Shown here piece by piece: positions 33,773-41,614 of a stretch of DNA of 64,000 nt. The position numbers were made by a program, and so were the translations under genes. Numbering within the stretch: position 1 is the first letter of the stretch; every line of letters begins with the position of its first letter. Origin of the DNA: Paenibacillus sp. XY044 (GTDB taxonomy: Bacteria > Bacillota > Bacilli > Paenibacillales > Paenibacillaceae); the NCBI RefSeq assembly GCF_002257645.1, contig NZ_NQMO01000008.1, positions 124,001-188,000 of the forward strand. The letters are read 5' to 3'. Under the pieces are notes generated by a model that was not told the DNA's origin, did not search any database, and worked only from the letters and a program-made list of their open reading frames with translations.

Positions 33773-35044
33773 ATGAGTTCATCTTCACTGCAAAACAGCG
33801 TCGTCAAGGATATGGCGCTGGCACCGGAAGGCCATTTGAAAATCGATTGGGTAGAAGCCCACATGCCGGTGTTAAACGAAATCCGCAAGCAGTTTGAAGC
33901 GGAGCAGCCGTTTAAAGGGCTGAAGGTCACCATTTCGCTGCATTTGGAAGCGAAGACGGCATACCTGGCTAAGGTGGTAAAGGCCGGGGGAGCGGATGTC
34001 ACGATTACAGGCAGCAACCCGCTGTCCACACAAGATGATGTATGTGCGGCGCTCGTGGAAGACGGCGTGACCGTGCTGGCCAAATACAATCCGGATCCGG
34101 TGGAGTATAAAGAATTCCTGATCCGGGCGCTGGAGACCAAACCCGACCTCATCATTGATGACGGCGGAGACCTGGTTACGATTCTTCATTCGGAGCGGCC
34201 GGACCTGATGGAGACGATCCGCGGGGGTGCGGAAGAGACGACGACAGGCATCATTCGCCTGAAAGCTTTGGAAAAAGACGGGCTGCTGAAGTTTCCGATG
34301 GTGGCGGTCAATGACGCATACTGCAAGTATTTGTTCGATAACCGCTACGGTACAGGCCAATCGGTCTTTGATGCGGTCAACCGCACGACGAACCTGGTCG
34401 TAGCCGGCAAAACCGTTGTCGTCGTGGGCTACGGCTGGTGCGGCAAAGGAGTGGCGATGCGGGCCAAAGGACTCGGTGCCAAAGTCATCGTCACGGAAGT
34501 CGATGCGATCCGCGCGGTGGAAGCGCACATGGACGGCTTTGAAGTGATGCCAATGCTGGAAGCCGCGAAGCACGGTGATTTCTTCGTGACCGTGACGGGC
34601 AACCGGGACGTTATTACCGGTGAGCATTACGACGTCATGAAAGACGGGGCGATTCTGTCGAACGCCGGCCACTTCGATGTGGAAGTCAACAAGCCGGAAC
34701 TGTCCGCAAGGGCGGAAACGGTTCGCACCGTGCGCCGCAACATCGAAGAATACAAGCTGACGGATGGCCGCAAAATCTATCTCCTCGCCGAAGGCCGCCT
34801 TGTTAATCTTGGAGCGGGAGACGGGCATCCGGCGGAAATTATGGATATGACGTTCGCCCTGCAGGCGATGTCGCTTAAATATGTGAACGATAATTATCAA
34901 AACCTGGACGCTCAGGTGCTGAACGTGCCCCTCGAAATCGACGAGCAGGTGGCGCGCCATAAATTGGCAAGCCTGGGGATTCAGATCGACCGGTTGAGCC
35001 AGGAGCAAATCCGGTATTTGGACAGCTGGTCCACCCACGAATAA
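33773..35044 (+). CDS. ahcY: Adenosylhomocysteinase
   Basis: 423 residues, matching the short (Thermotoga/archaeal-like) form of S-adenosylhomocysteine hydrolase, which reversibly splits SAH to adenosine and homocysteine using bound NAD. Motifs seen: SLHLEAKTAYL, the TGSNPLSTQDDVCAAL segment, the catalytic-domain Lys/Asp region (FPMVAVNDAYCKYLFDN), the NAD-binding VVVGYGWCGKGVA, and SNAGHFDVEV. It starts at ATG 33773 with AGGGAGGCAA upstream, 28 bp after bshC, so the two are probably cotranscribed. Many Bacilli recycle SAH by Pfs/LuxS instead; which other route exists here cannot be seen. Confidence 0.94.
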   Translation: MSSSSLQNSVVKDMALAPEGHLKIDWVEAHMPVLNEIRKQFEAEQPFKGLKVTISLHLEAKTAYLAKVVKAGGADVTITGSNPLSTQDDVCAALVEDGVTVLAKYNPDPVEYKEFLIRALETKPDLIIDDGGDLVTILHSERPDLMETIRGGAEETTTGIIRLKALEKDGLLKFPMVAVNDAYCKYLFDNRYGTGQSVFDAVNRTTNLVVAGKTVVVVGYGWCGKGVAMRAKGLGAKVIVTEVDAIRAVEAHMDGFEVMPMLEAAKHGDFFVTVTGNRDVITGEHYDVMKDGAILSNAGHFDVEVNKPELSARAETVRTVRRNIEEYKLTDGRKIYLLAEGRLVNLGAGDGHPAEIMDMTFALQAMSLKYVNDNYQNLDAQVLNVPLEIDEQVARHKLASLGIQIDRLSQEQIRYLDSWSTHE

Positions 35045-35058
35045 TCGGTAAATTGTGG

Positions 35059-35164
35059 TTATCCACATGTGGAAAACCCCTTGATTCTTCGCGAATCAGG
35101 GGGTTTTTGCTGTGTTTGCCCGCCGGGCGGGGTTGGAATTATCCACAAAAAAACATGTGGATAA
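35059..35164. promoter_or_regulatory. DnaA-box cluster upstream of mraZ
   Basis: Three perfect 9-mers TTATCCACA: 35059-35067 and 35139-35147 on the plus strand, 35156-35164 on the minus strand. A one-mismatch copy TGTGGAAAA at 35068-35076 directly abuts the first box in the opposite orientation. All lie in the 214 bp between ahcY and mraZ. DnaA control of the mraZ-ftsL operon is known in B. subtilis, so the cluster probably links division-gene transcription to replication status. Confidence 0.75.
35074..35107 (+). terminator. Terminator after ahcY
   Basis: AAACCCCTTGATTC pairs with GAATCAGGGGGTTT around loop TTCGC, followed by T5. It sits between the two DnaA-box groups. Confidence 0.88.
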
Positions 35165-35173
35165 GGCAGGATT

Positions 35174-35202
35174 TTGATTTTATCCGGCGAATCTAGTATC
35201 CT
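35174..35202 (+). promoter_or_regulatory. Likely mraZ promoter
   Basis: -35 TTGATT (35174-35179), 17-nt spacer, -10 TATCCT (35197-35202), immediately downstream of the DnaA boxes and upstream of the MraZ repeats. Confidence 0.5.
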
Positions 35203-35203
35203 T

Positions 35204-35239
35204 AAGTGGTGGAAAGTGGTGCAAAGTGGGGATTTGGGG
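35204..35239 (+). promoter_or_regulatory. MraZ operator: four 10-bp-spaced repeats
   Basis: AAGTGG at 35204, 35214 and 35224, with a diverged fourth copy (TTGGGG) at 35234, all exactly 10 bp apart so that they face one side of the helix. MraZ proteins bind 10-bp-periodic GTGG/TGGG-type repeats ahead of their own gene, so this is the expected autoregulatory site. Confidence 0.72.
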
Positions 35240-35258
35240 TTAAAGGGGTGAGTGACCG

Positions 35259-35696
35259 GTGTTTATGGGGGAATATCAACACAGCTTAGACGATAAGGGC
35301 CGAGTCACCATACCTGCCAAATTCCGCGAGCTGCTTGGCTCCTCCTTTGTGATCACCCGAGGCTTGGACCAATGCCTATTTGTATATCCTATGAATGAAT
35401 GGCAAATTTTGGAACAAAAGCTGAAATCACTGTCCCTGATGAAATCCGATGCCCGTGCGTTCACCCGGTTTTTTTTCTCGGGTGCGACGGAATGCGAGTG
35501 GGATAAACAGGGAAGGGTAAATTTACCGGGCAATCTCCGCCAATACGCAAAGTTGGAGAAAGAATGCGTGGTGCTCGGTGTATCGAGCCGCGTGGAGATT
35601 TGGAGCAAGGATACTTGGGAGGAATACTTCCAGCAATCCGAAGAGACGTTTAACGATATTGCTGAGAAGCTGGTTGATTTGAATTTTGATTTGTAG
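35259..35696 (+). CDS. mraZ: Transcriptional regulator MraZ
   Basis: 145 residues from GTG 35259, with AAGGGGTG 8 nt upstream; N-terminus MFMGEYQHSLDDKGRVTIPAKFRELL is typical. Two SpoVT/AbrB-like swapped-hairpin halves are visible, with the second DKQGRVNLPGNLRQY. MraZ forms ring oligomers that bind repeats upstream of its own gene to control the division operon; matching repeats are present at 35204. It is the first gene of the mraZ-rsmH-ftsL-pbp group. Confidence 0.96.
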   Translation: MFMGEYQHSLDDKGRVTIPAKFRELLGSSFVITRGLDQCLFVYPMNEWQILEQKLKSLSLMKSDARAFTRFFFSGATECEWDKQGRVNLPGNLRQYAKLEKECVVLGVSSRVEIWSKDTWEEYFQQSEETFNDIAEKLVDLNFDL

Positions 35697-35716
35697 AGAG
35701 TTTGGAGGGCTGCAGC

Positions 35717-36667
35717 TTGTTTCATCACATCACGGTGCTTAAAGAAGAAGCGACAGAAGGGCTGCGCGTGAAGAGGGACGGCATTTATGTCGATTGCACG
35801 CTTGGGGGTGCGGGCCACAGTTCCCTGATCGCGTCCAAGCTGGGGGAATACGGAAGGCTGATCGCATTGGACCAGGATGACTGGGCACTCGATAACGCGA
35901 AGGAAAGACTGGCCCCATACGCAGACCGCGTATCCCTGGTCAAGACGAATTTCAGGCATCTGGAGGAAACCCTTCGGGAGCTGGCCGTTCCGAGCAAGGA
36001 CGGCATTCCGCAGGTGGACGGCATTTTGTTCGATCTGGGCGTGTCATCTCCTCAGTTTGACGAAGGGGACCGAGGATTCAGTTACAATTACGATGCACCG
36101 CTCGATATGCGGATGGATCAGTCGGCGTCCTTGACGGCCGCCGAAATTGTGAACGAATGGCCTGAGCAGGAAATTGCCCGGATTTTGTTCCAATACGGCG
36201 AAGAGAAGTTCTCTAGGCGGATTGCCAGAGTTATCGCCGAGCGCAGAACGCAGAAGACCATTCAAACTACGGGCGAATTGGTCGATATAATTAAAGAAGG
36301 CATTCCGGCGGCAGCACGGAGAACGGGCGGCCATCCGGCGAAACGAAGCTTTCAGGCCCTTCGGATCGCTGTGAACGATGAGCTCGGCGCATTTGAAGAA
36401 GCGCTGCATCAGGCGGTTCGCTGTCTTGCTCCAGGCGGAAGAGTATCGGTGATCACGTTTCATTCGCTGGAGGACCGGATTTGCAAGCAAATTTTGAACA
36501 GCTACGTAGGCAAATGCACCTGCCCACCGGACTTTCCGATGTGTGTGTGCGGCGGGAAGGGTGAAATGAAACTAGTCAACCGCAAGCCGATCGTGCCGGG
36601 TGAAGAGGAACTTGCACAGAACCCGCGTGCGCGTTCAGCCAAGCTGAGAGTTGCTGAGAAAATATAA
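35717..36667 (+). CDS. rsmH: 16S rRNA (cytosine-1402-N4)-methyltransferase RsmH
   Basis: 316 residues from TTG 35717; GGAGGG ends 7 nt upstream, giving the typical N-terminus MFHHITVLKEEATEGL. A TTG at 35702 lies within the site itself. SAM-binding motif YVDCTLGGAGHS, then the family motifs FDLGVSSPQFD, DMRMD and SVITFHSLEDRI. RsmH methylates N4 of C1402 in the ribosomal P site. It is the second gene of the division operon. Confidence 0.96.
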   Translation: MFHHITVLKEEATEGLRVKRDGIYVDCTLGGAGHSSLIASKLGEYGRLIALDQDDWALDNAKERLAPYADRVSLVKTNFRHLEETLRELAVPSKDGIPQVDGILFDLGVSSPQFDEGDRGFSYNYDAPLDMRMDQSASLTAAEIVNEWPEQEIARILFQYGEEKFSRRIARVIAERRTQKTIQTTGELVDIIKEGIPAAARRTGGHPAKRSFQALRIAVNDELGAFEEALHQAVRCLAPGGRVSVITFHSLEDRICKQILNSYVGKCTCPPDFPMCVCGGKGEMKLVNRKPIVPGEEELAQNPRARSAKLRVAEKI

Positions 36668-36753
36668 ACTAACGCTTCTGACCCTCGATTCATATTTTTG
36701 AAGGCAAGGATTCATGTTCAGGGCGTAAAGACTAAGACAAAGGGGAATCAGAC

Positions 36754-37170
36754 ATGGCCTATACGCGTGGTAACCTGGCAGTAAAGGAGAAAGCCGCTGA
36801 ACGAACGTCTCCCGGGTACCGGGAGAAGACGAAAGTCGTTACTCGCCGTACATATCTGCCGATCAAGGAAAAGCTGCTCTATTTGCTGACGGTTGGAATC
36901 TGCGTCATGGTGGCAAGCCTGATCATCTGGCAAAACGCCAACATTTACGACCTGAACAAGCAAGGGCAGAAGGTCGACAAGAATGTTAAACAAATGAACG
37001 TGACCATTAAAGAGCTTAAGGCCGAGAAGCAGCGCCTTGAAGTCGGAATCCGCGACAAGGCGATCCAGCTTGGTTTCCAAGAGCCGGGCAAGGATGCGCT
37101 TACCGTTCCGCGTTCTAATACGACGGGCAAAGACAACGCCGGAACGGGGTCGGAAACCGCAAAAAAATAG
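36754..37170 (+). CDS. ftsL: Cell division protein FtsL
   Basis: 138 residues. A basic cytoplasmic N-terminus (~1-38), one membrane helix (~39-60: KLLYLLTVGICVMVASLIIW) and a coiled coil (~65-105: DLNKQGQKVDKNVKQMNVTIKELKAEKQ), then a Lys/Thr-rich tail. FtsL complexes with DivIC/FtsB and DivIB/FtsQ to activate the septal synthase. FtsL sequences diverge, but size, topology and position between rsmH and the PBP gene make the call secure. RBS AAAGGGG. Confidence 0.92.
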   Translation: MAYTRGNLAVKEKAAERTSPGYREKTKVVTRRTYLPIKEKLLYLLTVGICVMVASLIIWQNANIYDLNKQGQKVDKNVKQMNVTIKELKAEKQRLEVGIRDKAIQLGFQEPGKDALTVPRSNTTGKDNAGTGSETAKK

Positions 37171-37188
37171 AGCTTGTGAGGGTTGAGT

Positions 37189-39468
37189 ATGATTAAAAGA
37201 ATAAAACTTCGCACACTGCTCCTAGGAGGATTCATCACCCTCCTTTTTGTTGTTCTGTTGATTCGGGTATTTGCACTGCAGGTTGTCAATGGTGATGATT
37301 GGCATGAGCGTGCGGTGGCCCAATGGACGAAAACAGTCCCGATTCCGGCATCCCGCGGCACGATCACGGATCGGAATGGCGATATTCTCGCATCTGACGT
37401 TCCGGCCTATACCGTTATCGTCAATCCGGCCGTCATCCACGAAAACGGGTTGGAGAACGAAATTATCGAAGGTCTGCACAAGATTTTGGGCAAGGATGAA
37501 AGCGAACTTAAGGCACTTGTGACAGCCAAAGACAAAGATGGAAAATATCGCACCAACCGGGAGGTCCGGAACGAAGGGTGGAAAATTGACGAAAAGAAGA
37601 AGGGCCAGATCGATGAATTCAACAAACAGCTGAAGGCGGAGCTCAAGAAAGAGAAAAAGGTTCTTGAAACTGGGCTAGGCATGATCAAGGAGCAAAAACG
37701 GTATTATCCGAAAGGAACGCTGGCGGCTCATATATTGGGATGGACAGACCGTGACGGACAGGCCATCGCCGGTCTTGAGGCATACAAAGATGATGTTCTT
37801 AAAGGCACCTCCGGGGAGATGAAATACGAAAGCGACCGGCAGGGGGACCAGCTTCCTGAACCCAATATGGTGTACAAGCCGGCTGTCAATGGTAAAAATT
37901 TAAAGCTGACGATCGATGATACGATCCAGTATTATATCGAAGACGCGATGAAAGAGACGTATGAAGAATACAAGCCGATCAGCATGACCGTCATCGCGGC
38001 CGATCCGAAGACGATGGAGATTCTCGGGATGGCCAACCTGCCAACCTTTAATCCGAATACGTATTGGAACACGGATAATCAGAAGGACTTTTTCAACTAT
38101 GCCGTCAAGGCCACGTATGAACCGGGATCGACGTTCAAGATCGTGACACTCGCGGGGGCGGTGCAGGAGAAGCTGTTTAACCCGAACGCCATGTACCAGT
38201 CCGGACAAATCCAGGTTAAAGGGACTCATACGTACCTTCATGATATCAACCGTTCGGGTTGGGGGCCGATCACGTTCCTGGAGGGCGTGAAGCGGTCAAG
38301 TAACGTCGCCTTCGTCAAGCTGGGTTCGGAAATGCTCGGAAAAGAGCGCCTGCTGAAATATATCAAGGATTTTGGTTTCGGTCAGAAGACAGGCATTGAG
38401 CTGCCTGGCGAAGTCTCCACCACGATCAATCTGCCGGGTCCGGTTGAAGTGGCTACCGCTTCTTACGGCCACGGCGTATCCGTGACGCCGATCCAGCAGT
38501 TGGCGGCGATCAGTGCGGTGGCGAACGGCGGTAAATTGAAGACGCCGCACATCATCAAAGAGATTACCGATCCGGATACTGGAAAAGTCATTGACTCTCC
38601 AGATACGAGCAAGGTCGTCCGCCAGGTCATCACTCCGGAAGCTTCCAAGGAAACGAGCAGCTACCTGGAGCAAGTCGTGGCGGACCAGGTAAAAGGTACC
38701 GGGCGTAACGCCTACATCGACGGATACCGGGTTGCAGGTAAAACCGGTACCGCGGTGAAATACGGGTCCGACGGCAAGCCGGATTATACGAAATCCGTCG
38801 TTTCCTTTATCGGCTTTGCGCCGGTGAACGATCCGAAAATCGCCCTCATCGTCATCGTGGACCAGCCGAACGATCCGGAAGCCGGCGGCGGCAAGGTGGC
38901 GGCTCCGATATTCAAGAAAATCATGTCCCAGGCCCTGCCGTATATGGGCGTGCCGAAGACGTATACCAAGAAGACGTCGGACGGCAAAACGACGGTGGAA
39001 CGCTCAGCGGCTCCGACGCTGACGAAGCTGGCCGTGAAGGACGCGAAACAGAAGTTGCTGAACGCAGGCATCGACTTCGAAACGATCGGCAAGGGCGCCT
39101 CGGTCATCCGGCAGTTCCCGGCCGCGGGAACGGCGATGAGTCCGGGGCAGCGGATCTATCTGCTCACGGAAGAAGCTGACAAAATGACCGTACCGGACCT
39201 GAAAGGCGAATCGCTGCGCGACGCGCTCGATATTTTGACGCTCCTGAAATGCTCGGTTACCGTCGATGGCGAAGGATACGTCACCGAGCAGCTGGTCACG
39301 GACAAGAACGGCAAGCGTTCCGTCCAGCTGACGCTGAAGCCGGTCAAGGACGATAAGACATCGCAGGATACCACTTCCTCCTCCACGGAGGATCAGTCCG
39401 GTTCGAAGGATACGTCAGCGGACGATTCGGCCGGCGGCAAGTCCGGTGAAGAAGCCGGCGATAACTGA
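37189..39468 (+). CDS. pbpB: Septal class B penicillin-binding protein with PASTA domains (PBP2B-like)
   Basis: 759 residues from ATG 37189 (GTGAGGG upstream; TTG 37183 is too close). One membrane helix (~9-31), a PBP dimerisation domain, then the transpeptidase domain with SxxK at Ser314 (PGSTFK), SSN (370-372) and KTGT (518-521). Two PASTA domains follow (~612-665, ~666-718; the second starts TVPDLKGESLRDAL), and a low-complexity Ser/Asp/Gly tail. It cross-links septal peptidoglycan together with FtsW. It occupies the pbpB position of B. subtilis. Confidence 0.94.
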   Translation: MIKRIKLRTLLLGGFITLLFVVLLIRVFALQVVNGDDWHERAVAQWTKTVPIPASRGTITDRNGDILASDVPAYTVIVNPAVIHENGLENEIIEGLHKILGKDESELKALVTAKDKDGKYRTNREVRNEGWKIDEKKKGQIDEFNKQLKAELKKEKKVLETGLGMIKEQKRYYPKGTLAAHILGWTDRDGQAIAGLEAYKDDVLKGTSGEMKYESDRQGDQLPEPNMVYKPAVNGKNLKLTIDDTIQYYIEDAMKETYEEYKPISMTVIAADPKTMEILGMANLPTFNPNTYWNTDNQKDFFNYAVKATYEPGSTFKIVTLAGAVQEKLFNPNAMYQSGQIQVKGTHTYLHDINRSGWGPITFLEGVKRSSNVAFVKLGSEMLGKERLLKYIKDFGFGQKTGIELPGEVSTTINLPGPVEVATASYGHGVSVTPIQQLAAISAVANGGKLKTPHIIKEITDPDTGKVIDSPDTSKVVRQVITPEASKETSSYLEQVVADQVKGTGRNAYIDGYRVAGKTGTAVKYGSDGKPDYTKSVVSFIGFAPVNDPKIALIVIVDQPNDPEAGGGKVAAPIFKKIMSQALPYMGVPKTYTKKTSDGKTTVERSAAPTLTKLAVKDAKQKLLNAGIDFETIGKGASVIRQFPAAGTAMSPGQRIYLLTEEADKMTVPDLKGESLRDALDILTLLKCSVTVDGEGYVTEQLVTDKNGKRSVQLTLKPVKDDKTSQDTTSSSTEDQSGSKDTSADDSAGGKSGEEAGDN

Positions 39469-39506
39469 CGAGCGGCAAACAGCTTGTTCTATCCCCTGGT
39501 TGTCCC

Positions 39507-39536
39507 GAATATTCATGATATGAACAGTCATGATGC
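39507..39536 (+). promoter_or_regulatory. Possible sigma-E promoter of spoVD
   Basis: -35 GAATATT (39507-39513) matches the sigma-E consensus exactly. After 15 nt the -10 region CATGATGC (39529-39536) is only a partial match. It lies in the 94-bp pbpB-spoVD gap, and spoVD is sigma-E dependent in B. subtilis. Confidence 0.4.
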
Positions 39537-39562
39537 TGTAGGGAAGCGGGGAGGGATAACAA

Positions 39563-41548
39563 ATGAAGGTTTCTAACGTCACCATGAGGCGAAGGCTGCT
39601 GTGGAGCTTGCTGATCCTGAGCCTGTTGTTTGCCGCTCTGGTCGGGAGGCTTGCCTATGTCCAGCTTGGGAAGAGCGGTGAATTATCCGCCAAGGCCGAG
39701 GAGAATTGGCGCCGGGAAATTCCGTCCACGGCCAAGAGGGGCGAGATTCAGGACCGCAATGGGACAGCCTTGGCTTATAATATAAGCACGCCGACGATCA
39801 TGGCGATCCCTGTTCAGATCAAGGAGCCCGAGAAGACGGCGAAGACGCTGGCTCCTCTGCTGGGTATGAGCGAAGACAAAATTATGAAGTCTATTACCAA
39901 GAAATCAAGGATTGAACGACTGCAACCCGGTGGACGCAAAATTACGATGGAGCTTGCTCAGAAAATTCGTGATTTAGAGCTGCCGGGTATCGTCGTTGCT
40001 GAGGACAATAAGCGGTTTTACCCTTACGGCGACTTGGCCGGGCACATCCTGGGCTTTACGGGTATCGACAACCAGGGCCTGACCGGGATCGAGCAAAGGT
40101 ATGACAGCAAGCTGCAGGGCATCAACGGCAGCATCTCCTATTTGTCCGATGCGGGCGGCAGGTTGATGCCGGGATCATCCGAGAAATACGAGGAGCCTAG
40201 AGACGGCCTCAATCTCCAGCTCACGATCGATAAATCGATTCAATCGATTATGGAGAGGGAGCTGGACCAGGCTATGGTACAGTATCAGGCCCGCGGCGCC
40301 TGGTCGATCGCGATGAATCCGAAAACAGGGGAGATTCTGGGAATGGCGAGCCGACCTGGATTTGAACCGGCGAATTATCAGCAATACCCTTCCGAGGTGT
40401 ATAACCGGAACCTGCCGATCTGGATGACGTACGAGCCCGGTTCGACCTTCAAGATCATCACACTGGCGGCTGCCCTTCAGGAGAAGAAGGTTGATCTCAA
40501 GAATGAGCAGTTTTTCGATCCGGGATATATTAAGGTCGGGGGAGCCACCCTCAGATGCTGGAAGCGGGGCGGCCACGGCAGCGAAACGTTCCTGCAGGTC
40601 GTGGAGAACTCCTGTAACCCGGGCTTTGTCGTCCTGGGCCAGCGTTTAGGCAAAGATTCGCTGTTTAACTATATCCGCAATTTCGGATTCGGGTCCAAAA
40701 CGGGCATCGATCTGAACGGGGAAGAGAACGGCATTCTGTTCAAGCCGTCGCGGGTGGGCCCCGTCGAATTGGCTACGACAGCTTTCGGACAAGGGGTGTC
40801 CGTGACGCCGATCCAGCAGGTGGCAGCCGTGTCGGCTGCCGTCAATGGGGGCAAGCTGTTTAAGCCCTACGTTGCCAAGGCGTGGATTAATCCAGAGACC
40901 GGTGAAACGGTGAGCGAAACGAAGCCGACGCTGGTCAGACAGGTCATTTCGGAGGATACGTCCAAGCAGGTGCGCGAGGCGCTGGAGAGCGTAGTGGCCA
41001 AAGGGACGGGCAGACCCGCTTTCATCGACGGCTATCGTGTCGGCGGCAAGACGGGTACCGCCCAGATCGTTGTCAATGGCCGCTACTCCTCCTCGGAGCA
41101 TATCGTTTCTTTCATCGGCTTTGCACCGGCAGACGATCCGCAAATCGTTGTTTACACCGCAGTGGATAATCCAGCCGGCATTCAATTCGGCGGCGTCGTG
41201 GCGGCGCCGATCGTCCAGCACATTCTCGAAGATTCTCTGCATGTACTGAAAGTGCCGGAGCGCAAGGATCAGCTGCCGAAAACTTATAAATACGGTGATA
41301 CGCCGATCGACACCGTTCCTGACCTGGTCGGAGCGACGGTTGAAGATTTATACGAAGATCTGAACATGAACTTTATGCTGGCCAAATCCGGGACCGGGAA
41401 CACGGTCATCAGCCAGGCGCCCAAACCGGGCAGCCGTGTGGAGCGTGGATCGACGATCCGGATTTATATGGGGACGGCGGCGGACGTGAAGGATGAGCAA
41501 GACGATGCGGACGACCCGCAGGACGGAACCGGCTCAACAGCAGAATGA
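39563..41548 (+). CDS. spoVD: Sporulation-specific penicillin-binding protein SpoVD
   Basis: 661 residues, class B PBP. N-terminal membrane helix (~11-33), dimerisation domain, transpeptidase domain with SxxK at Ser294 (EPGSTFK), SCN (350-352) and KTGT (496-499), and one C-terminal PASTA domain (~577-645). It matches SpoVD in length, single PASTA and the MASRPGFEPANYQ segment. SpoVD makes cortex peptidoglycan with SpoVE during sporulation. It is preceded by GCGGGGAGGG. A possible sigma-E promoter lies upstream. Confidence 0.95.
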   Translation: MKVSNVTMRRRLLWSLLILSLLFAALVGRLAYVQLGKSGELSAKAEENWRREIPSTAKRGEIQDRNGTALAYNISTPTIMAIPVQIKEPEKTAKTLAPLLGMSEDKIMKSITKKSRIERLQPGGRKITMELAQKIRDLELPGIVVAEDNKRFYPYGDLAGHILGFTGIDNQGLTGIEQRYDSKLQGINGSISYLSDAGGRLMPGSSEKYEEPRDGLNLQLTIDKSIQSIMERELDQAMVQYQARGAWSIAMNPKTGEILGMASRPGFEPANYQQYPSEVYNRNLPIWMTYEPGSTFKIITLAAALQEKKVDLKNEQFFDPGYIKVGGATLRCWKRGGHGSETFLQVVENSCNPGFVVLGQRLGKDSLFNYIRNFGFGSKTGIDLNGEENGILFKPSRVGPVELATTAFGQGVSVTPIQQVAAVSAAVNGGKLFKPYVAKAWINPETGETVSETKPTLVRQVISEDTSKQVREALESVVAKGTGRPAFIDGYRVGGKTGTAQIVVNGRYSSSEHIVSFIGFAPADDPQIVVYTAVDNPAGIQFGGVVAAPIVQHILEDSLHVLKVPERKDQLPKTYKYGDTPIDTVPDLVGATVEDLYEDLNMNFMLAKSGTGNTVISQAPKPGSRVERGSTIRIYMGTAADVKDEQDDADDPQDGTGSTAE

Positions 41549-41614
41549 TGCCTCACCCCATAATTGAATGCGGCGATATTCGAGACTAATAGAACTAGAG
41601 CGAGGGATCAAGAG

